Notes under the pieces: model-generated
Databases searched by the model: none
The model's input: only the letters and a program-made list of their open reading frames with translations
Told to the model about the DNA's origin: nothing
Assembly: GCF_002243345.2 (NCBI RefSeq)
Contig: NZ_CP022655.2
Coordinates: 4,830,001-4,894,000, forward strand
Direction: 5' to 3'
Source of the DNA: Paenibacillus sp. RUD330
GTDB taxonomy: Bacteria; Bacillota; Bacilli; Paenibacillales; Paenibacillaceae
DNA: 64,000 bases
Position numbers and translations under genes: made by a program
Shown here: positions 51,586 to 60,991 of the stretch, piece by piece
Position numbering within the stretch: the first letter of the stretch is position 1
Layout of the letters: every line of letters begins with the position of its first letter

Positions 51586-51684
51586 GGCCGAGCCTCCGCC
51601 CTTCATCCAAGATCGCCATCCAAGCTTCAATCTTTCTAGGCTATTCGGAGGAGCCGCGCCTCATTCCGCCTCGTCACGGCGCGC

Positions 51685-51723
51685 AAAAAAGACCCGGAAC
51701 TCCGCAGGGGGAGTATCCGGGCC
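51685..51723 (-). terminator. Terminator of the 62-residue protein gene
   Basis: Minus strand: CCCGGATACTCC pairs with GGAGTTCCGGG (one mismatch), followed by TTTTTT. Confidence 0.8.
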
Positions 51724-51747
51724 GGGTATATGATAGGCTCGCTTGTT

Positions 51748-51936
51748 CTAGCTCACGGAGGAATTCATTCTGCCCATTTCATGCTCAACCAGTGACGTCA
51801 GCTCATCCTCATATCCGCCGGTGATGCGGTATTTGCGGATGTAATCCTTAACGAACTTCCGCGGATCCTTGGGCTGAAAAATTCTCGTGAGTTCCTTGAG
51901 GCTTTCCTTGACTTCATTCTGGCTGTGCTTGGCCAT
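51748..51936 (-). CDS. Small hypothetical protein, 62 residues
   Basis: A charged, soluble, helical-looking protein (EVKESLKELTRIFQPKDPRKFVKDYIRKYRI, then TSLVEHEMGRMNSSVS). Family not recognised. ATG at 51936 has GAGGAGG upstream and the gene is closed by a clear terminator, so it is likely expressed. No informative neighbours. Confidence 0.78.
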   Translation of the reverse strand: MAKHSQNEVKESLKELTRIFQPKDPRKFVKDYIRKYRITGGYEDELTSLVEHEMGRMNSSVS

Positions 51937-52095
51937 GAAATCTCCTCCTCTAACGCTGGATGTTCATCCGAAACCTCGGATTCGAGAACGTGCAGGTATC
52001 CCTATGGTGCAGACACTCCATGGCAGTTGAGCGAATGTTTGTATTTTTCACACTATTATATCACTTCATGCATCAGGTTGGAAGCAAATTCCCAA

Positions 52096-52293
52096 TCATT
52101 CCTGCGGAGGGACTTCTTTATCGTTCGGTTCCTCCTGGGATTTACGGCTGTCCCGCAAGGACGCCTCGGCCTTGCGCAGGGCCTGGTCCGGATTCTGGCG
52201 GCGGTACAAGCGCAGGTAGGCCGCGACGCCGACGACAGCTGCCGCAACGCCGAAGGCAAGCGTCAGAGCCGTCACCCATCCTTCAATCACCAT
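52096..52293 (-). CDS. Small single-pass membrane protein, 65 residues
   Basis: An N-terminal membrane segment (ALTLAFGVAAAVVGVAAYL) followed by a charged tail (RRQNPDQALRKAEASLRDSRKSQEEPND). ATG at 52293 follows GGAGG. Family unknown. It stands alone; the 335 bp between it and the next terminator show no gene. Confidence 0.7.
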   Translation of the reverse strand: MVIEGWVTALTLAFGVAAAVVGVAAYLRLYRRQNPDQALRKAEASLRDSRKSQEEPNDKEVPPQE

Positions 52294-52629
52294 GCCGCCG
52301 CCTCCGCTTCTCCAGTAAATGTCATTACGGAAAAGTATATCGGAAAGGTAAGGCGCTTACAACAGCGGCACCCCGTGCCGTTCCCTCATCTCCCTCTGCA
52401 GCCGGCGGTCGCCGGAACCGCATCAATTCCCCATCCTTCAAGGATTATCGACAGGAATGGACAAGCTTTTCAGCTTTTTTACCCTGCGTGTCCGCCATTC
52501 AAACGCAAACTGGCGAACGGAATGAAAATCGTCGGCTTTGCATCGCTCTCCTTTCCTGCATCCGTCGCCAGAGGGATGGGTTGGCCCATCTTACGGCGTC
52601 TATCCCCATTGTATGAGCGAAGGAATGGA
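52294..52629. other. Intergenic, nothing recognised
   Basis: No start codon with ribosome site, no repeat and no strong hairpin found; presumably holds the promoter for the 65-residue gene. Confidence 0.45.
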
Positions 52630-52656
52630 AAAAAACCGGAAGGCGCGCTTCCGGCT
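52630..52656 (-). terminator. Terminator of the CheB-CheR-kinase gene
   Basis: Minus strand: AGCCGGAAG and CTTCCGGTT flank CGCGC; seven T follow. Confidence 0.85.
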
Positions 52657-52678
52657 TGGATGACGGCTCTGCCGCGGG

Positions 52679-55600
52679 TCAGCTGCTGCGGATGATCGGA
52701 AGGCCGACAAAGCCCGTCGTTCCTTTTCCGAGCTCGCTTTCGTAGTACATTTTGCCATGATGGTTCTCGACGATCTTGTAGGTCATGACAAGGCCGAGGC
52801 CGGTTCCCTTCGCTTTGGTGGAGAAGAACGGCTCGCCCAGCTTGGCCAGCTTCTCCGGGGGGATGCCGGAGCCTTGGTCGATGATCCGGGTCCAGGCCAT
52901 GTTGTCCTCGCCGACGGAAGCCTTCACCTGAATGACGCCTCCGGAGCCCATCGCCTCGATGCTGTTCTTGATCAGATTGATGAACACCTGCTTCAGCTGG
53001 TTGTCCACCCCCTGCACGAGCATATCGCTATCCGGCACTTCCAGCTCCAGCTGCACATTGTTCATGATCGCCTGGGCCTCGATCAGCATCACGACATCCC
53101 GGAGCACGGCTCCCAGCGCGACGGGATGGAAGTCGACCGCCTGCGGCTTGGAGAGGACGAGCAGCTCGCTGACGATCTGCTCGATCCGCTCCAGCTCCAT
53201 CGCCATGATGGAGATGTAGTTGCGCCGGTTGTCTTCCTGCATCAGCTTCGTGAACCCTTTGAGAGAGGTGAGCGGATTGCGGATCTCGTGGGCGATGCCG
53301 GCCGCCAGCTGGCCGACGGCTCCGAGCATCTCCGACTTGCGCAGCATCTCCTCCGTCGTCTTGCGGTCGGTGATGTTCTCGGAAATCTTCATGTAGTGGA
53401 TCGTCTCGCCGCGCTTCACGATCGGCAGCAGCCTGGCCTGCTCCCAGTAGACGGCTCCATCCCTGCCGATGCCGGCCAGCTCGCCCTCCCAGATCTCGCC
53501 GCGCTTGAGCTTCTCCCAGATCTCCGCGAAGCTGCAGCCGCTGGCCTGCCAGTCATCGAGAGACTCCAGATGCCTGCCGTAGATGCTCTCCGACGTCTCG
53601 CCCGTCAGATCGTGGAACTGCCTGTTGGCATAAAGGATGCCGCCTTCAAGGTCGGAGATGACGACGAGGATCGGGCTTTGCTCGATCGCATACGAGAGGC
53701 GCAGCAGCTCCTCGTTGGCTTCCTTCAGCTCGGTGATGTCCACGAGGGTGATGATGACGCCTTTGGTCAGATGCTCCAGCGTCCGGTAAGGCATCATCCG
53801 CATCTTGTACCAGCGCCCGCTGCGGCTTTTGATTTCCTTCTCCAGCGAACGGAGCGATTGCAGCACCCTGGAGGCGTCCTCCACGAACTGGTCGTAGTAG
53901 AATTGATGCGAAATATGATGGAACGGCCGCCCGATGTCCACATGGAGAAGGTGGATCTCCTTGGTCACTGCGGGAGTGAAGCGGCGGATGCAGAACTGCG
54001 TATCCAGGAAGATCGTGCCGATCTTGGTGCTGACAAGGAACAGGTCCATGTCGTTGTTCAGCTCCGTCAGCTCCTGGATTTTGAACTGATACTCGGTATT
54101 GATCGTCACCAGCTCTTCGTTGACCGCCTGCAGCTCCTCGTTCGTGCTCTGCAGCTCCTCGTTGGAGGCGATCAGCTCCTCGTTCGTGCTCTGCAGCTCT
54201 TCATTGGAAGCCTCCAGCTCTTCGATCGCCGACTGGAGCTTGTCCTCGGTCGAGCGGAGCTGCTGCTCCAGCCACGCCATCTGCCGGCGGACGCTGTCGT
54301 TCAGATCGATGGAAGCGGTCGGAACTTCATCCAGCTCGGGAGCGAGCTCCAGAATGATCAGCATGCTGCCGGCGAACGCCGCGCCGGTCTTCGAGAACGG
54401 GCGCACGGTCACGTTGATCCGCTGTTCTCCCGACGCCGTCTGCACGACCAGATGGCGGAACACGACCTCGTCCAGCCCGGAGCGGATCTGCTGGACGGCG
54501 GTCATGACCGCGACGGCCAGCCCCGGCTCCAGCATCTTCTGCAGGTTCCATGAAGGCCTGCCCTCCATCGGGGACAGGAAAGGCTGCACATTGCCGGTCA
54601 AGTGCTGGATGTCCAGCTTCTCGTCCACCAGCAGGGAAGGAGGCATATGCTCGTTCACGTATGTACTGTAGAACTGGCTCTGGCGGCGGTTCTCCTGCGC
54701 ATCCGCCCCGGCCTGCTGCTTGCGCCGCTCCCTCAGCTCGCCCGGAGTGGACAAGCTCCTGGCTCCGTCCATGAGCAGCGTCGCGCCGGACGCGCTGTTT
54801 TTGCGCTGGATCTTGTGCCGGAATATGTTCCATTTGCCGTTGGCGGGCTCGAACAGATGGTCCTGCCTGCCGACCGTCTCGCTCGGGCCCAGGAACAGGA
54901 AGCCCCCCGGAGTCAAGGCGAAGTTGAACAGCGACAGCACCTTCTGCTGCATCTCCGGCTGCAGGTAGATGAGCATGTTGCGGCAGCTGATGAGATCGAG
55001 ATTGCTGAACGGCGGATCCTTCGTCAGGTTATGGGGGGCGAACACGATCAGCCGCCTCAGCTCGCGCGTGACCTGATACGTGTCGCCATGGCGGACGAAG
55101 TATTTGTCGAGCCGCGCCTTGGACACCGAGGTCCCGATCGACAGCGGATAGACGCCGTGATTGGCGTAATCGATGGACTGCTTGTCCACGTCGGTGGCGA
55201 AGATGCGGATGCTGAAGCGGTTCTGCAGGCCTTCCTGCTCCAGCACTTCGAGAGCGAGCATTCCGATGGAATACGCCTCCTCGCCCGTGGAGCAGCCGGC
55301 CGTCCAGATTCTGAGCTCGGTGCTCTTGTTCTGCAGCTTGGCGCGGACCAGCTTGGGCAGAACCTTTTCCCGGATGATGTCGAACGCTTCGGGATCGCGG
55401 AAAAAGTGGGTGACATGGATGAGCAGATCCTGCCTCAGCGCCAGCACCTCCTCCTCCCTCGCCTCCAGCAGAAGCTCATAGTCGGCCAGAGTCGCCGCCC
55501 CCGCCTCGGCCATCCGCTTCTCGATTCTCCGCAGCAGGCTGTTCTTCTTGTAAAAGCTGAAATCGATGTTCGTACGCTCCCGGACCCTCTCCAAAATCTT

Positions 55601-56275
55601 GGCGAGCAGCGCCTCCGAGTCGTTCAAGGCCGCTGCATGGACAGCATAGCCGGGGCTCGGAATCAGGGAAGCGGGAAACTTGAGCTTGGAGGCGATCTTC
55701 TCGGGAGCGAGCACGAAATCGACATGCCCGCTGTCGATGGCGCTGCGAGGCATGCCGTCGAACTTCGCCGATTCCTCGTTCTGGGCGAATACGATACCGC
55801 CGCTGCGCTTTACGGCTGCGATGCCCCTCGTTCCGTCCGTGCCCGTACCGGACAGGACGACGGCAATCGCCTGCTGGCCCTGATCGGCCGCCAGCGAATG
55901 GAAGAAATAGTCGATCGGATAATGGATCTCGTCGGGATGCGGATCCGAAAGCCACAACTGGTTCTTTTTCAAGGAAAGCGATTTGCGCGGAGGAACGAGA
56001 TAGATCGTGTTCGGCTCCACTTCCATGCCGTCGTGCGCAAGCTGGATCTGCATCCGCGTATATAAAGAGAGAATCTCGTTCATGAGGCTCTTGTGGTCGG
56101 GCGACAAATGCTGGATGACGACAAAGGCAAGACCGGTCTCCGGACTTGCCTGCTGGAAGAAATGCTTCAAGCCTTCCAGTCCTCCCGCCGAGGCGCCGAT
56201 GCCGACGATTCGGACCGGTTCGGCCTTGCTGAGCGGAAGCTCGGAATGCTGGCTGTCGGAAGGTATTTTGTTCAT
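52679..56275 (-). CDS. CheB-CheR-coiled coil-PAS-PAS-histidine kinase fusion protein
   Basis: A 1198-residue signalling protein. Residues 20-205: CheB methylesterase without receiver domain, with Ser29 in [11 protein letters not shown], His56 in VIQHLSPDH and Asp147 in GTGTDGTRG. Residues 220-490: CheR methyltransferase ([47 protein letters not shown]). Near 640-730: a coiled coil with repeated [13 protein letters not shown] units. Then two PAS domains, the second with [16 protein letters not shown]. From about 990: a kinase core with H-box [19 protein letters not shown]-box [44 protein letters not shown]. No membrane segment. ATG at 56275 follows AAGGAGGG. No chemoreceptor or response regulator adjoins it. 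It is divergent from the B12-fold gene. Confidence 0.95.
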   Translation of the reverse strand: MNKIPSDSQHSELPLSKAEPVRIVGIGASAGGLEGLKHFFQQASPETGLAFVVIQHLSPDHKSLMNEILSLYTRMQIQLAHDGMEVEPNTIYLVPPRKSLSLKKNQLWLSDPHPDEIHYPIDYFFHSLAADQGQQAIAVVLSGTGTDGTRGIAAVKRSGGIVFAQNEESAKFDGMPRSAIDSGHVDFVLAPEKIASKLKFPASLIPSPGYAVHAAALNDSEALLAKILERVRERTNIDFSFYKKNSLLRRIEKRMAEAGAATLADYELLLEAREEEVLALRQDLLIHVTHFFRDPEAFDIIREKVLPKLVRAKLQNKSTELRIWTAGCSTGEEAYSIGMLALEVLEQEGLQNRFSIRIFATDVDKQSIDYANHGVYPLSIGTSVSKARLDKYFVRHGDTYQVTRELRRLIVFAPHNLTKDPPFSNLDLISCRNMLIYLQPEMQQKVLSLFNFALTPGGFLFLGPSETVGRQDHLFEPANGKWNIFRHKIQRKNSASGATLLMDGARSLSTPGELRERRKQQAGADAQENRRQSQFYSTYVNEHMPPSLLVDEKLDIQHLTGNVQPFLSPMEGRPSWNLQKMLEPGLAVAVMTAVQQIRSGLDEVVFRHLVVQTASGEQRINVTVRPFSKTGAAFAGSMLIILELAPELDEVPTASIDLNDSVRRQMAWLEQQLRSTEDKLQSAIEELEASNEELQSTNEELIASNEELQSTNEELQAVNEELVTINTEYQFKIQELTELNNDMDLFLVSTKIGTIFLDTQFCIRRFTPAVTKEIHLLHVDIGRPFHHISHQFYYDQFVEDASRVLQSLRSLEKEIKSRSGRWYKMRMMPYRTLEHLTKGVIITLVDITELKEANEELLRLSYAIEQSPILVVISDLEGGILYANRQFHDLTGETSESIYGRHLESLDDWQASGCSFAEIWEKLKRGEIWEGELAGIGRDGAVYWEQARLLPIVKRGETIHYMKISENITDRKTTEEMLRKSEMLGAVGQLAAGIAHEIRNPLTSLKGFTKLMQEDNRRNYISIMAMELERIEQIVSELLVLSKPQAVDFHPVALGAVLRDVVMLIEAQAIMNNVQLELEVPDSDMLVQGVDNQLKQVFINLIKNSIEAMGSGGVIQVKASVGEDNMAWTRIIDQGSGIPPEKLAKLGEPFFSTKAKGTGLGLVMTYKIVENHHGKMYYESELGKGTTGFVGLPIIRSS
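54120..54215 (-). repeat. Internal coding repeat of the kinase fusion linker
   Basis: A 42-base period coding for [14 protein letters not shown]-like units recurs about twice, producing the regular coiled coil between CheR and PAS. Confidence 0.7.
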
Positions 56276-56542
56276 GTTCGTCCCTCCTTGGTTGAGCGCT
56301 TGGACGGAAATGGGGCTGCGAAGGATAAAAGCCGACCCTGGCAGACGGCCTGCCCGGAGATAAATAGCTTATAGTGTATTCTCCGCAGGACGTCCGTTTC
56401 CTCTTGTCCAGCAAAAAGTCCAAATGATTCCGTTTATTCGGCATGAATATCGGAGATTCGTCTTTTTTTGCGATGGAAAGGCTCGTCCCGCATGAGGTAA
56501 ACTTGAACAAGATTGGATTGGATCTACAGGAGATGGTTGCTG

Positions 56543-57226
56543 ATGAACCCATTGCAGATTGAAGAGTTTGCGGAGCTGCTGCTGTCCGGCAACCGTTCCG
56601 CGGCCGAGGCGACCGTCCTCCACTGGAAAAAAAACGGCGCCAACCAGCTCGCCTTGTTACAGCAATTGTTCAGCCCCGCGCTCGGGCATATCGCCCTGCT
56701 GGCCGAATCCAGGCGGATCGGAATGGCGGAAGAGCGGCTGGGCCATGGCCTGTGCCAGTGGCTGCTGTGCAGGCATGAGCCTGCGGAGCCCTTGCAGGGC
56801 GGCGGAGCCCAGTTCCTTTCCCGGAAGGCCATGCTGCTTGGGCTGGACGGAGAGCCGCATGACCTCGGCATGCGGATGGACGCCTCCATGTTCAAGGAAC
56901 GCGGCTGGATGACCCGGATGTACGGCTCCGTCCTGCCTCTGGAGCATGCCGTCTTCGGCGCGATGCAGTGGACGCCCGATGCCGTATGCCTGCATGCCGA
57001 CTCTCCGGAATCTCTTCCGGCCGCCCGGGCTTACGCCGAAAAGCTTCTCAACCTTCCGTGGGCGCCCTCCGTCCTTCTGAGCGGACGGGCCGCCTCGCTT
57101 CCCGGCCTCCCTTCCCTGGCGAGAGGAGAGGCGGCAATCGTGCGCAGCCTGCTGGATCTGGATCTGTGGCTCGCCGAAGCCGAGCGGGAGCAGGAGGTCG
57201 AAGCGTTCAGCGAGACGACGGGTTGA
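56543..57226 (+). CDS. B12-binding-fold regulatory protein, divergent from the kinase fusion
   Basis: A 227-residue protein. Residues 5-80 look like the four-helix cap of cobalamin-binding regulators (SGNRSAAEATVLHW, LLQQLFSPALGHIALLAESRRIGMAEERLGHGL). Residues 90-215 look like the Rossmann part, with GEPHDLGMRM in place of DxHxxG; Glu104-x-His106 keeps the candidate cobalt-binding histidine. The WxxxEH light-sensing signature of CarH is missing (ER instead of EH, no Trp). No DNA-binding domain is present. ATG at 56543 has AGGAG ten bases upstream. It could be a cobalamin or light sensor for the neighbouring kinase; this is inference. Confidence 0.7.
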   Translation: MNPLQIEEFAELLLSGNRSAAEATVLHWKKNGANQLALLQQLFSPALGHIALLAESRRIGMAEERLGHGLCQWLLCRHEPAEPLQGGGAQFLSRKAMLLGLDGEPHDLGMRMDASMFKERGWMTRMYGSVLPLEHAVFGAMQWTPDAVCLHADSPESLPAARAYAEKLLNLPWAPSVLLSGRAASLPGLPSLARGEAAIVRSLLDLDLWLAEAEREQEVEAFSETTG

Positions 57227-57308
57227 GGGACTTCCGGCAATCGAAGGACGGACCGGGGGAAGCGTTCCCCTCGTCCGAATCGATCCCGTGTCGGCGTTCG
57301 CGGAAGCC

Positions 57309-57342
57309 AAAAAGGCCGTTCTCTCCGGAGATCGGCCTTTTT
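57309..57342. terminator. Bidirectional terminator between the B12-fold and SRAP genes
   Basis: AAAAAGGCCG and CGGCCTTTTT with an inner TCTCCGGAGA palindrome. Confidence 0.9.
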
Positions 57343-57374
57343 AGTCTATGTTTCGGGTAAATGCCTGTGCCGGC

Positions 57375-58049
57375 TCAAGCCATCCGGATTTCGGCGATGC
57401 AATCCGCCGCTTCGTACAGCTCGTCGTCCACGGCGTTGCTGACGGGATAGGCGCGCAGCTGGAAAGGCTCGAGCGGCTGCAGATGCCGGCGCAGGAATGA
57501 AAACTCGCGGATCGACGGATTGAGCCAGTCCTCCAGCCCTTCCTCGTCCAGCACGATCGGCATCCGATCCTGCAGCAGGGACAACGGGCCGGATGCCGAG
57601 ACGGTGACGATCGTCGCCGCGCGCATCAGCGCCCCCTCCGGCGTCCTCCATTCGTCATACAAGCCGGCCATGGCGAACAAAGGCTGCCCCTGGACCATGA
57701 TCCGCATGGCGCGAGGCTGCTTCGGCCCGTTCTCCACCGCTCCCCTTTGCCAGCCGTACATCCCGCTGCAAGGAATGATGCAGCGGCCGCTGATCAGCAT
57801 CTGCTTGAAGCATGGCTTGGATTCCAGCAGCGACACATCGGCATTGACGGCATCCTTGGCCCAGAACGGAAACAGTCCCCATCTGGCGTCGTCCATGATT
57901 CTCACGCCGTGGCGGTTGTTGCGGATGACGGGGACGTTCTGAGTTGGAGCGATATTGTAGCGCATCGTCGGAATCCGGACGGCATCGCGGATTGCGAACC
58001 GGCGTTCAAGCTCCTCGATGTCAGACGTAAGCGAAAAACGCACGCACAT
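57375..58049 (-). CDS. SRAP-family protein (YedK/HMCES-like) with altered active site
   Basis: A 224-residue SOS response-associated peptidase family protein; relatives cross-link covalently to abasic sites in single-stranded DNA through Cys2. Cys2, RYNIAPTQ, ARWGLFPFWAKD, Asn69, KPCF and DRMPIVL are all recognisable. But the usual GFYEW reads GMYGW (catalytic Glu replaced by Gly99), and the usual His before DRMP is Gln160. Cross-linking through Cys2 may persist while other steps are impaired. ATG at 58049 has GGAAGGTGG upstream. No LexA box was seen ahead of it. Single gene. Confidence 0.9.
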   Translation of the reverse strand: MCVRFSLTSDIEELERRFAIRDAVRIPTMRYNIAPTQNVPVIRNNRHGVRIMDDARWGLFPFWAKDAVNADVSLLESKPCFKQMLISGRCIIPCSGMYGWQRGAVENGPKQPRAMRIMVQGQPLFAMAGLYDEWRTPEGALMRAATIVTVSASGPLSLLQDRMPIVLDEEGLEDWLNPSIREFSFLRRHLQPLEPFQLRAYPVSNAVDDELYEAADCIAEIRMA

Positions 58050-58331
58050 AGTTGTTGGCCACCTTCCCGGTTGTTCGTCTCGCTTCCAGTATCTGCAACC
58101 GGAGGGAAGTTATGCGCGTGCCGGGAAGGATGGCGGAAAGGAGATCCCGCAGACCATCCGTCTCCTCCTGAGCGCTGTGGACGGATCCGGCCGGTTAGCG
58201 GCGGCGGCTATCCCGGAGGCCGAAGCCTCAAGGAATGTCGGTCGGTCACCTGATCATTTCAGCCTGCGAATCATTGACCGGGTTGATGGTTTGCGGGCTT
58301 GATCCTCGGCTTCATCAACCGTCCAGAACAG

Positions 58332-59186
58332 TCAAGGCGTGAACCGCTTGCGGAAGCGATGCGGCGGTATGCCCGCATGGGCGGCGAACAGGCGCGAGAA
58401 ATGCGGCGTCTGCCTGAAGCCGCTCTCCTCGGCGACGCGGGCAATCGGCCAGTCGGTCGTCAGCAGCAGCAGCTTGGCCCTGTCCAGCCGGTAATAGAGC
58501 AGGTATTGCTGCGGAGTGCAGCCGAATGTCTCCACCATGCAGCGGGCGATATAGACCGCGTGGTAGCCGAGCGCCCCGGCCAGCTCCGCGTTCGCGACGG
58601 ATTCCCGGTAATTCTCCTTCATATAGGCCGCAGCCTGCTCGGCGACCGCGGAGGCGGAAGCCCGGTGGATGCCTGCCCGGCCTGCAGCCTCAAGCTGCCG
58701 CAGCAGGTCGAGCAGGCTCATCTGCCGGCTCCAGAAAGCCCCGTGGTCCGGGCTTGACGCCGCCTCGTTCAGCAGGGCGAAGGCTGCGGCGGCAGGCTGG
58801 CCCGATAGGCCTGCGATCAGCTTGGGCAGCCTGACCGTATGCGTGTAATGGTCTCCGACCAGCGTGGACTCGTCCCCTTCGGCCGTTTCCTCCCACTCTC
58901 CTTGGAACTGGAAATGAACCCAGTCGAACTCCGTCTCCCCGTGGCATGCTCCAGCGCCAAGCCGGGGGCGGTCGGGACGCAGGAGGAGCACTTGTCCCGG
59001 CTCCACCGTCCAGGTGCTGTCTCCTTCCGTCACGGAAAGAGCTCCCCGCCGGACGTGAATCAGCTCGAACATGCCCAGCTCGGTCCGGCTCGGATGCTCC
59101 TCTCCCGCTTCGTAGGACGCTCGCCTGGCCTCGACCAGGAAGGGCAGCGGCGGGCAGCGGAAGGTCAACAGTCTTGTATCAGGCAT
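58332..59186 (-). CDS. AraC-family transcriptional regulator
   Basis: A 284-residue activator. Residues 1-160 form a cupin-like effector domain (GMFELIHVRRGALSVTEGDS, VEPGQVLLLRPDRPRLG). The last 100 residues hold two helix-turn-helix units (SVANAELAGALGYHAVYIARCMVETFGCTPQQYL and PIARVAEESGFRQTPHFSRLFAAHAGIPPHRFRK). It probably senses a sugar. It lies 190 bp downstream of the response regulator gene on the same strand. ATG at 59186 follows GGGAGAG. The 282 bp after it hold no gene. Confidence 0.93.
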   Translation of the reverse strand: MPDTRLLTFRCPPLPFLVEARRASYEAGEEHPSRTELGMFELIHVRRGALSVTEGDSTWTVEPGQVLLLRPDRPRLGAGACHGETEFDWVHFQFQGEWEETAEGDESTLVGDHYTHTVRLPKLIAGLSGQPAAAAFALLNEAASSPDHGAFWSRQMSLLDLLRQLEAAGRAGIHRASASAVAEQAAAYMKENYRESVANAELAGALGYHAVYIARCMVETFGCTPQQYLLYYRLDRAKLLLLTTDWPIARVAEESGFRQTPHFSRLFAAHAGIPPHRFRKRFTP

Positions 59187-59374
59187 TTCTTCATCTCTCC
59201 CAAATCTCTAGAAAACCGGCAGCCGCTTCCGGCGGCTGCGGCTGTTTGTCCAAGGCTTCGGCGCATCTGCCGGATCGGCGCGCGCCAAGGCCGTTGCATC
59301 GGCAGAAGCCGGGCTCCCTCTGGAGGGGCCCGGCTTCCCGGATGCATCTATTGTAGCAAATCGATCGGACTCCA

Positions 59375-60988
59375 TCAGCTTTCGCTCGGTTTTTTGTAGA
59401 AGGAAGGGGATTTGCCCGTGTATTTCTTGAACTTGGCGTGAAAATAATCGACGTTCGCGTAGCCGACCTTCTCCGCGGCCTGGCGCACCTTCATGCCGCC
59501 CTCCAGCATCGCGATCGCCCGCTCGATGCGCAGACGGTCCAGATAGGCGTTGAAGGAGACGCCCGTATGGCTTTTGAACAGCTTGCCCAAGTAGCCGCTG
59601 TTGTACCCGAACAGCTCGGCCAGCGTCTCCAGCCTCAGCGGCTCGCCGTAGTGGCGCTCGATGAAGCCGGTCATGCGCCGCAGGACGCTGCCGCTGTCCG
59701 ACGCGTCAAGCGACTGCTGCACGGCGGAGAGTCCGGCCGCCAGCTCCTCGCGCATGGAGCTCCACTTGGCGTGCCGGTAGACGCTCGCCGCAAGGGCGCC
59801 GTGGCGTCCATCCGCAGGAGCGCCGCCATGGCGCCCAAGCTCGGCCATGACCAGCGTCATCAGCTCGGCCATCGCCGAGGAGAACGCCGGGCGCGACGCA
59901 TTCCCGGCCGCCAGCGAGGCCGCCGCCTCGTCCAGAGAGGCGACGATGCCGGACATGCCGCCCGTCTCCACGGCGCGGCTGAGCGCCAGCGCGAGCTCGG
60001 CCAGGCGCGCATCGTCTCTTCCATCCGCCGCGCGGGCCGCCGAGGATGCCGCATCGCCCGAGGTCTCCGCCGCAACCATCGCGGGGCGCTCGGTATGGAT
60101 ACGGCCCGGCTCCAGCAGGAAGCGCAAGGCCATCAGCTCCTGCGCCTCCAGCAGCGAACGCGCGGCTGCCGGCGGCTCCTCCGCGCATCGCCCCGCGGCG
60201 GCAGTGAAGCCTCCTTCGCCTGCGCTTTCCTCCAGCAGCTTCGCGGCCGACCGCAGCGCCGATTCCCCGCTTGGAATCAGCAGCCCCAGAGAGGCACCGG
60301 CCTCGAAGACCGGTCCAAGCCCTCGGGCTGCGGCTCCCGCCTCCAGCCTCCGCCTGAATTCCGCCTGCTCCTGGCCGTCCGCCAGCCCGGCCTCCGCCAG
60401 CAGCACGCGGCCGCCGGGAGCGCCTCCATGGAGCAGCCGCCACAGCTCCGCGCCGGAGGCGTCCCGCCCGCCGGCTTCGCCTTGGGCGCCGGGAAGCATG
60501 CCGGCTCTACCGGCATCCGCGGCGATCGACAGCGCCCCTTCCGCATCTCCCGCCAGAAGCGCCAGCAGCGCTTCTTCCCGCCGTTTGGCCGGATCGGCCG
60601 CCTTCCCCCGCTCCTCATCCAGCGATCTGGCGATGCGCGCCGCATACTGCTCCAGCTCGTCCTCGTCGACCGGCTTCAGCAGATAACCCTCGATGCCGTA
60701 GCGGATCGCCTGCTGCGCATAAGAAAAGTCGGCATGGCCGCTCAGCACCATGATCCGGCAGGCGGAATCCCGCCTCCTGATCTCCTCGACCAGCTCAAGG
60801 CCGTTCATCCTGGGCATCCGGATATCGACCAGGATCAGATCCGGGGCCAGCTCCCGGTACAGACGCAGCCCCTCAAGGCCGTCCGCCGCCAGCCCGGCGA
60901 CCCGGAAGCCCAGCCGCTCCCACTCGATCAGCGTCTGCATGCCTTCCCGAATCGCCGGCTCGTCATCGACAATCAACAAGCTGTACAT
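59375..60988 (-). CDS. Response regulator with AraC-type DNA-binding domain (YesN type)
   Basis: A 537-residue regulator. The receiver domain (1-125) has acidic residues at VDDEP, phospho-acceptor Asp55 in LILVDIRMP and Lys in LLKPVDE. A middle of about 300 residues is very Ala/Gly-rich and variable. The C-terminal AraC domain shows PLRLETLAELFGYNSGYLGKLFKSHTGVSFNAYL and MKVRQAAEKVGYANVDYFHAKFKKYTGKSPSFYKK. It starts 3 bp after the sensor kinase gene, so it is its partner. Such pairs in Paenibacillus control sugar ABC importers; the binding lipoprotein lies just upstream. Confidence 0.95.
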   Translation of the reverse strand: MYSLLIVDDEPAIREGMQTLIEWERLGFRVAGLAADGLEGLRLYRELAPDLILVDIRMPRMNGLELVEEIRRRDSACRIMVLSGHADFSYAQQAIRYGIEGYLLKPVDEDELEQYAARIARSLDEERGKAADPAKRREEALLALLAGDAEGALSIAADAGRAGMLPGAQGEAGGRDASGAELWRLLHGGAPGGRVLLAEAGLADGQEQAEFRRRLEAGAAARGLGPVFEAGASLGLLIPSGESALRSAAKLLEESAGEGGFTAAAGRCAEEPPAAARSLLEAQELMALRFLLEPGRIHTERPAMVAAETSGDAASSAARAADGRDDARLAELALALSRAVETGGMSGIVASLDEAAASLAAGNASRPAFSSAMAELMTLVMAELGRHGGAPADGRHGALAASVYRHAKWSSMREELAAGLSAVQQSLDASDSGSVLRRMTGFIERHYGEPLRLETLAELFGYNSGYLGKLFKSHTGVSFNAYLDRLRIERAIAMLEGGMKVRQAAEKVGYANVDYFHAKFKKYTGKSPSFYKKPSES

Positions 60989-60991
60989 CCG

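Noticed and set aside
58049-58080. Possible LexA box before the SRAP gene (CGAAC followed by GGGAA)
   Set aside because: The right half does not match the Bacillus LexA consensus GTTCG.
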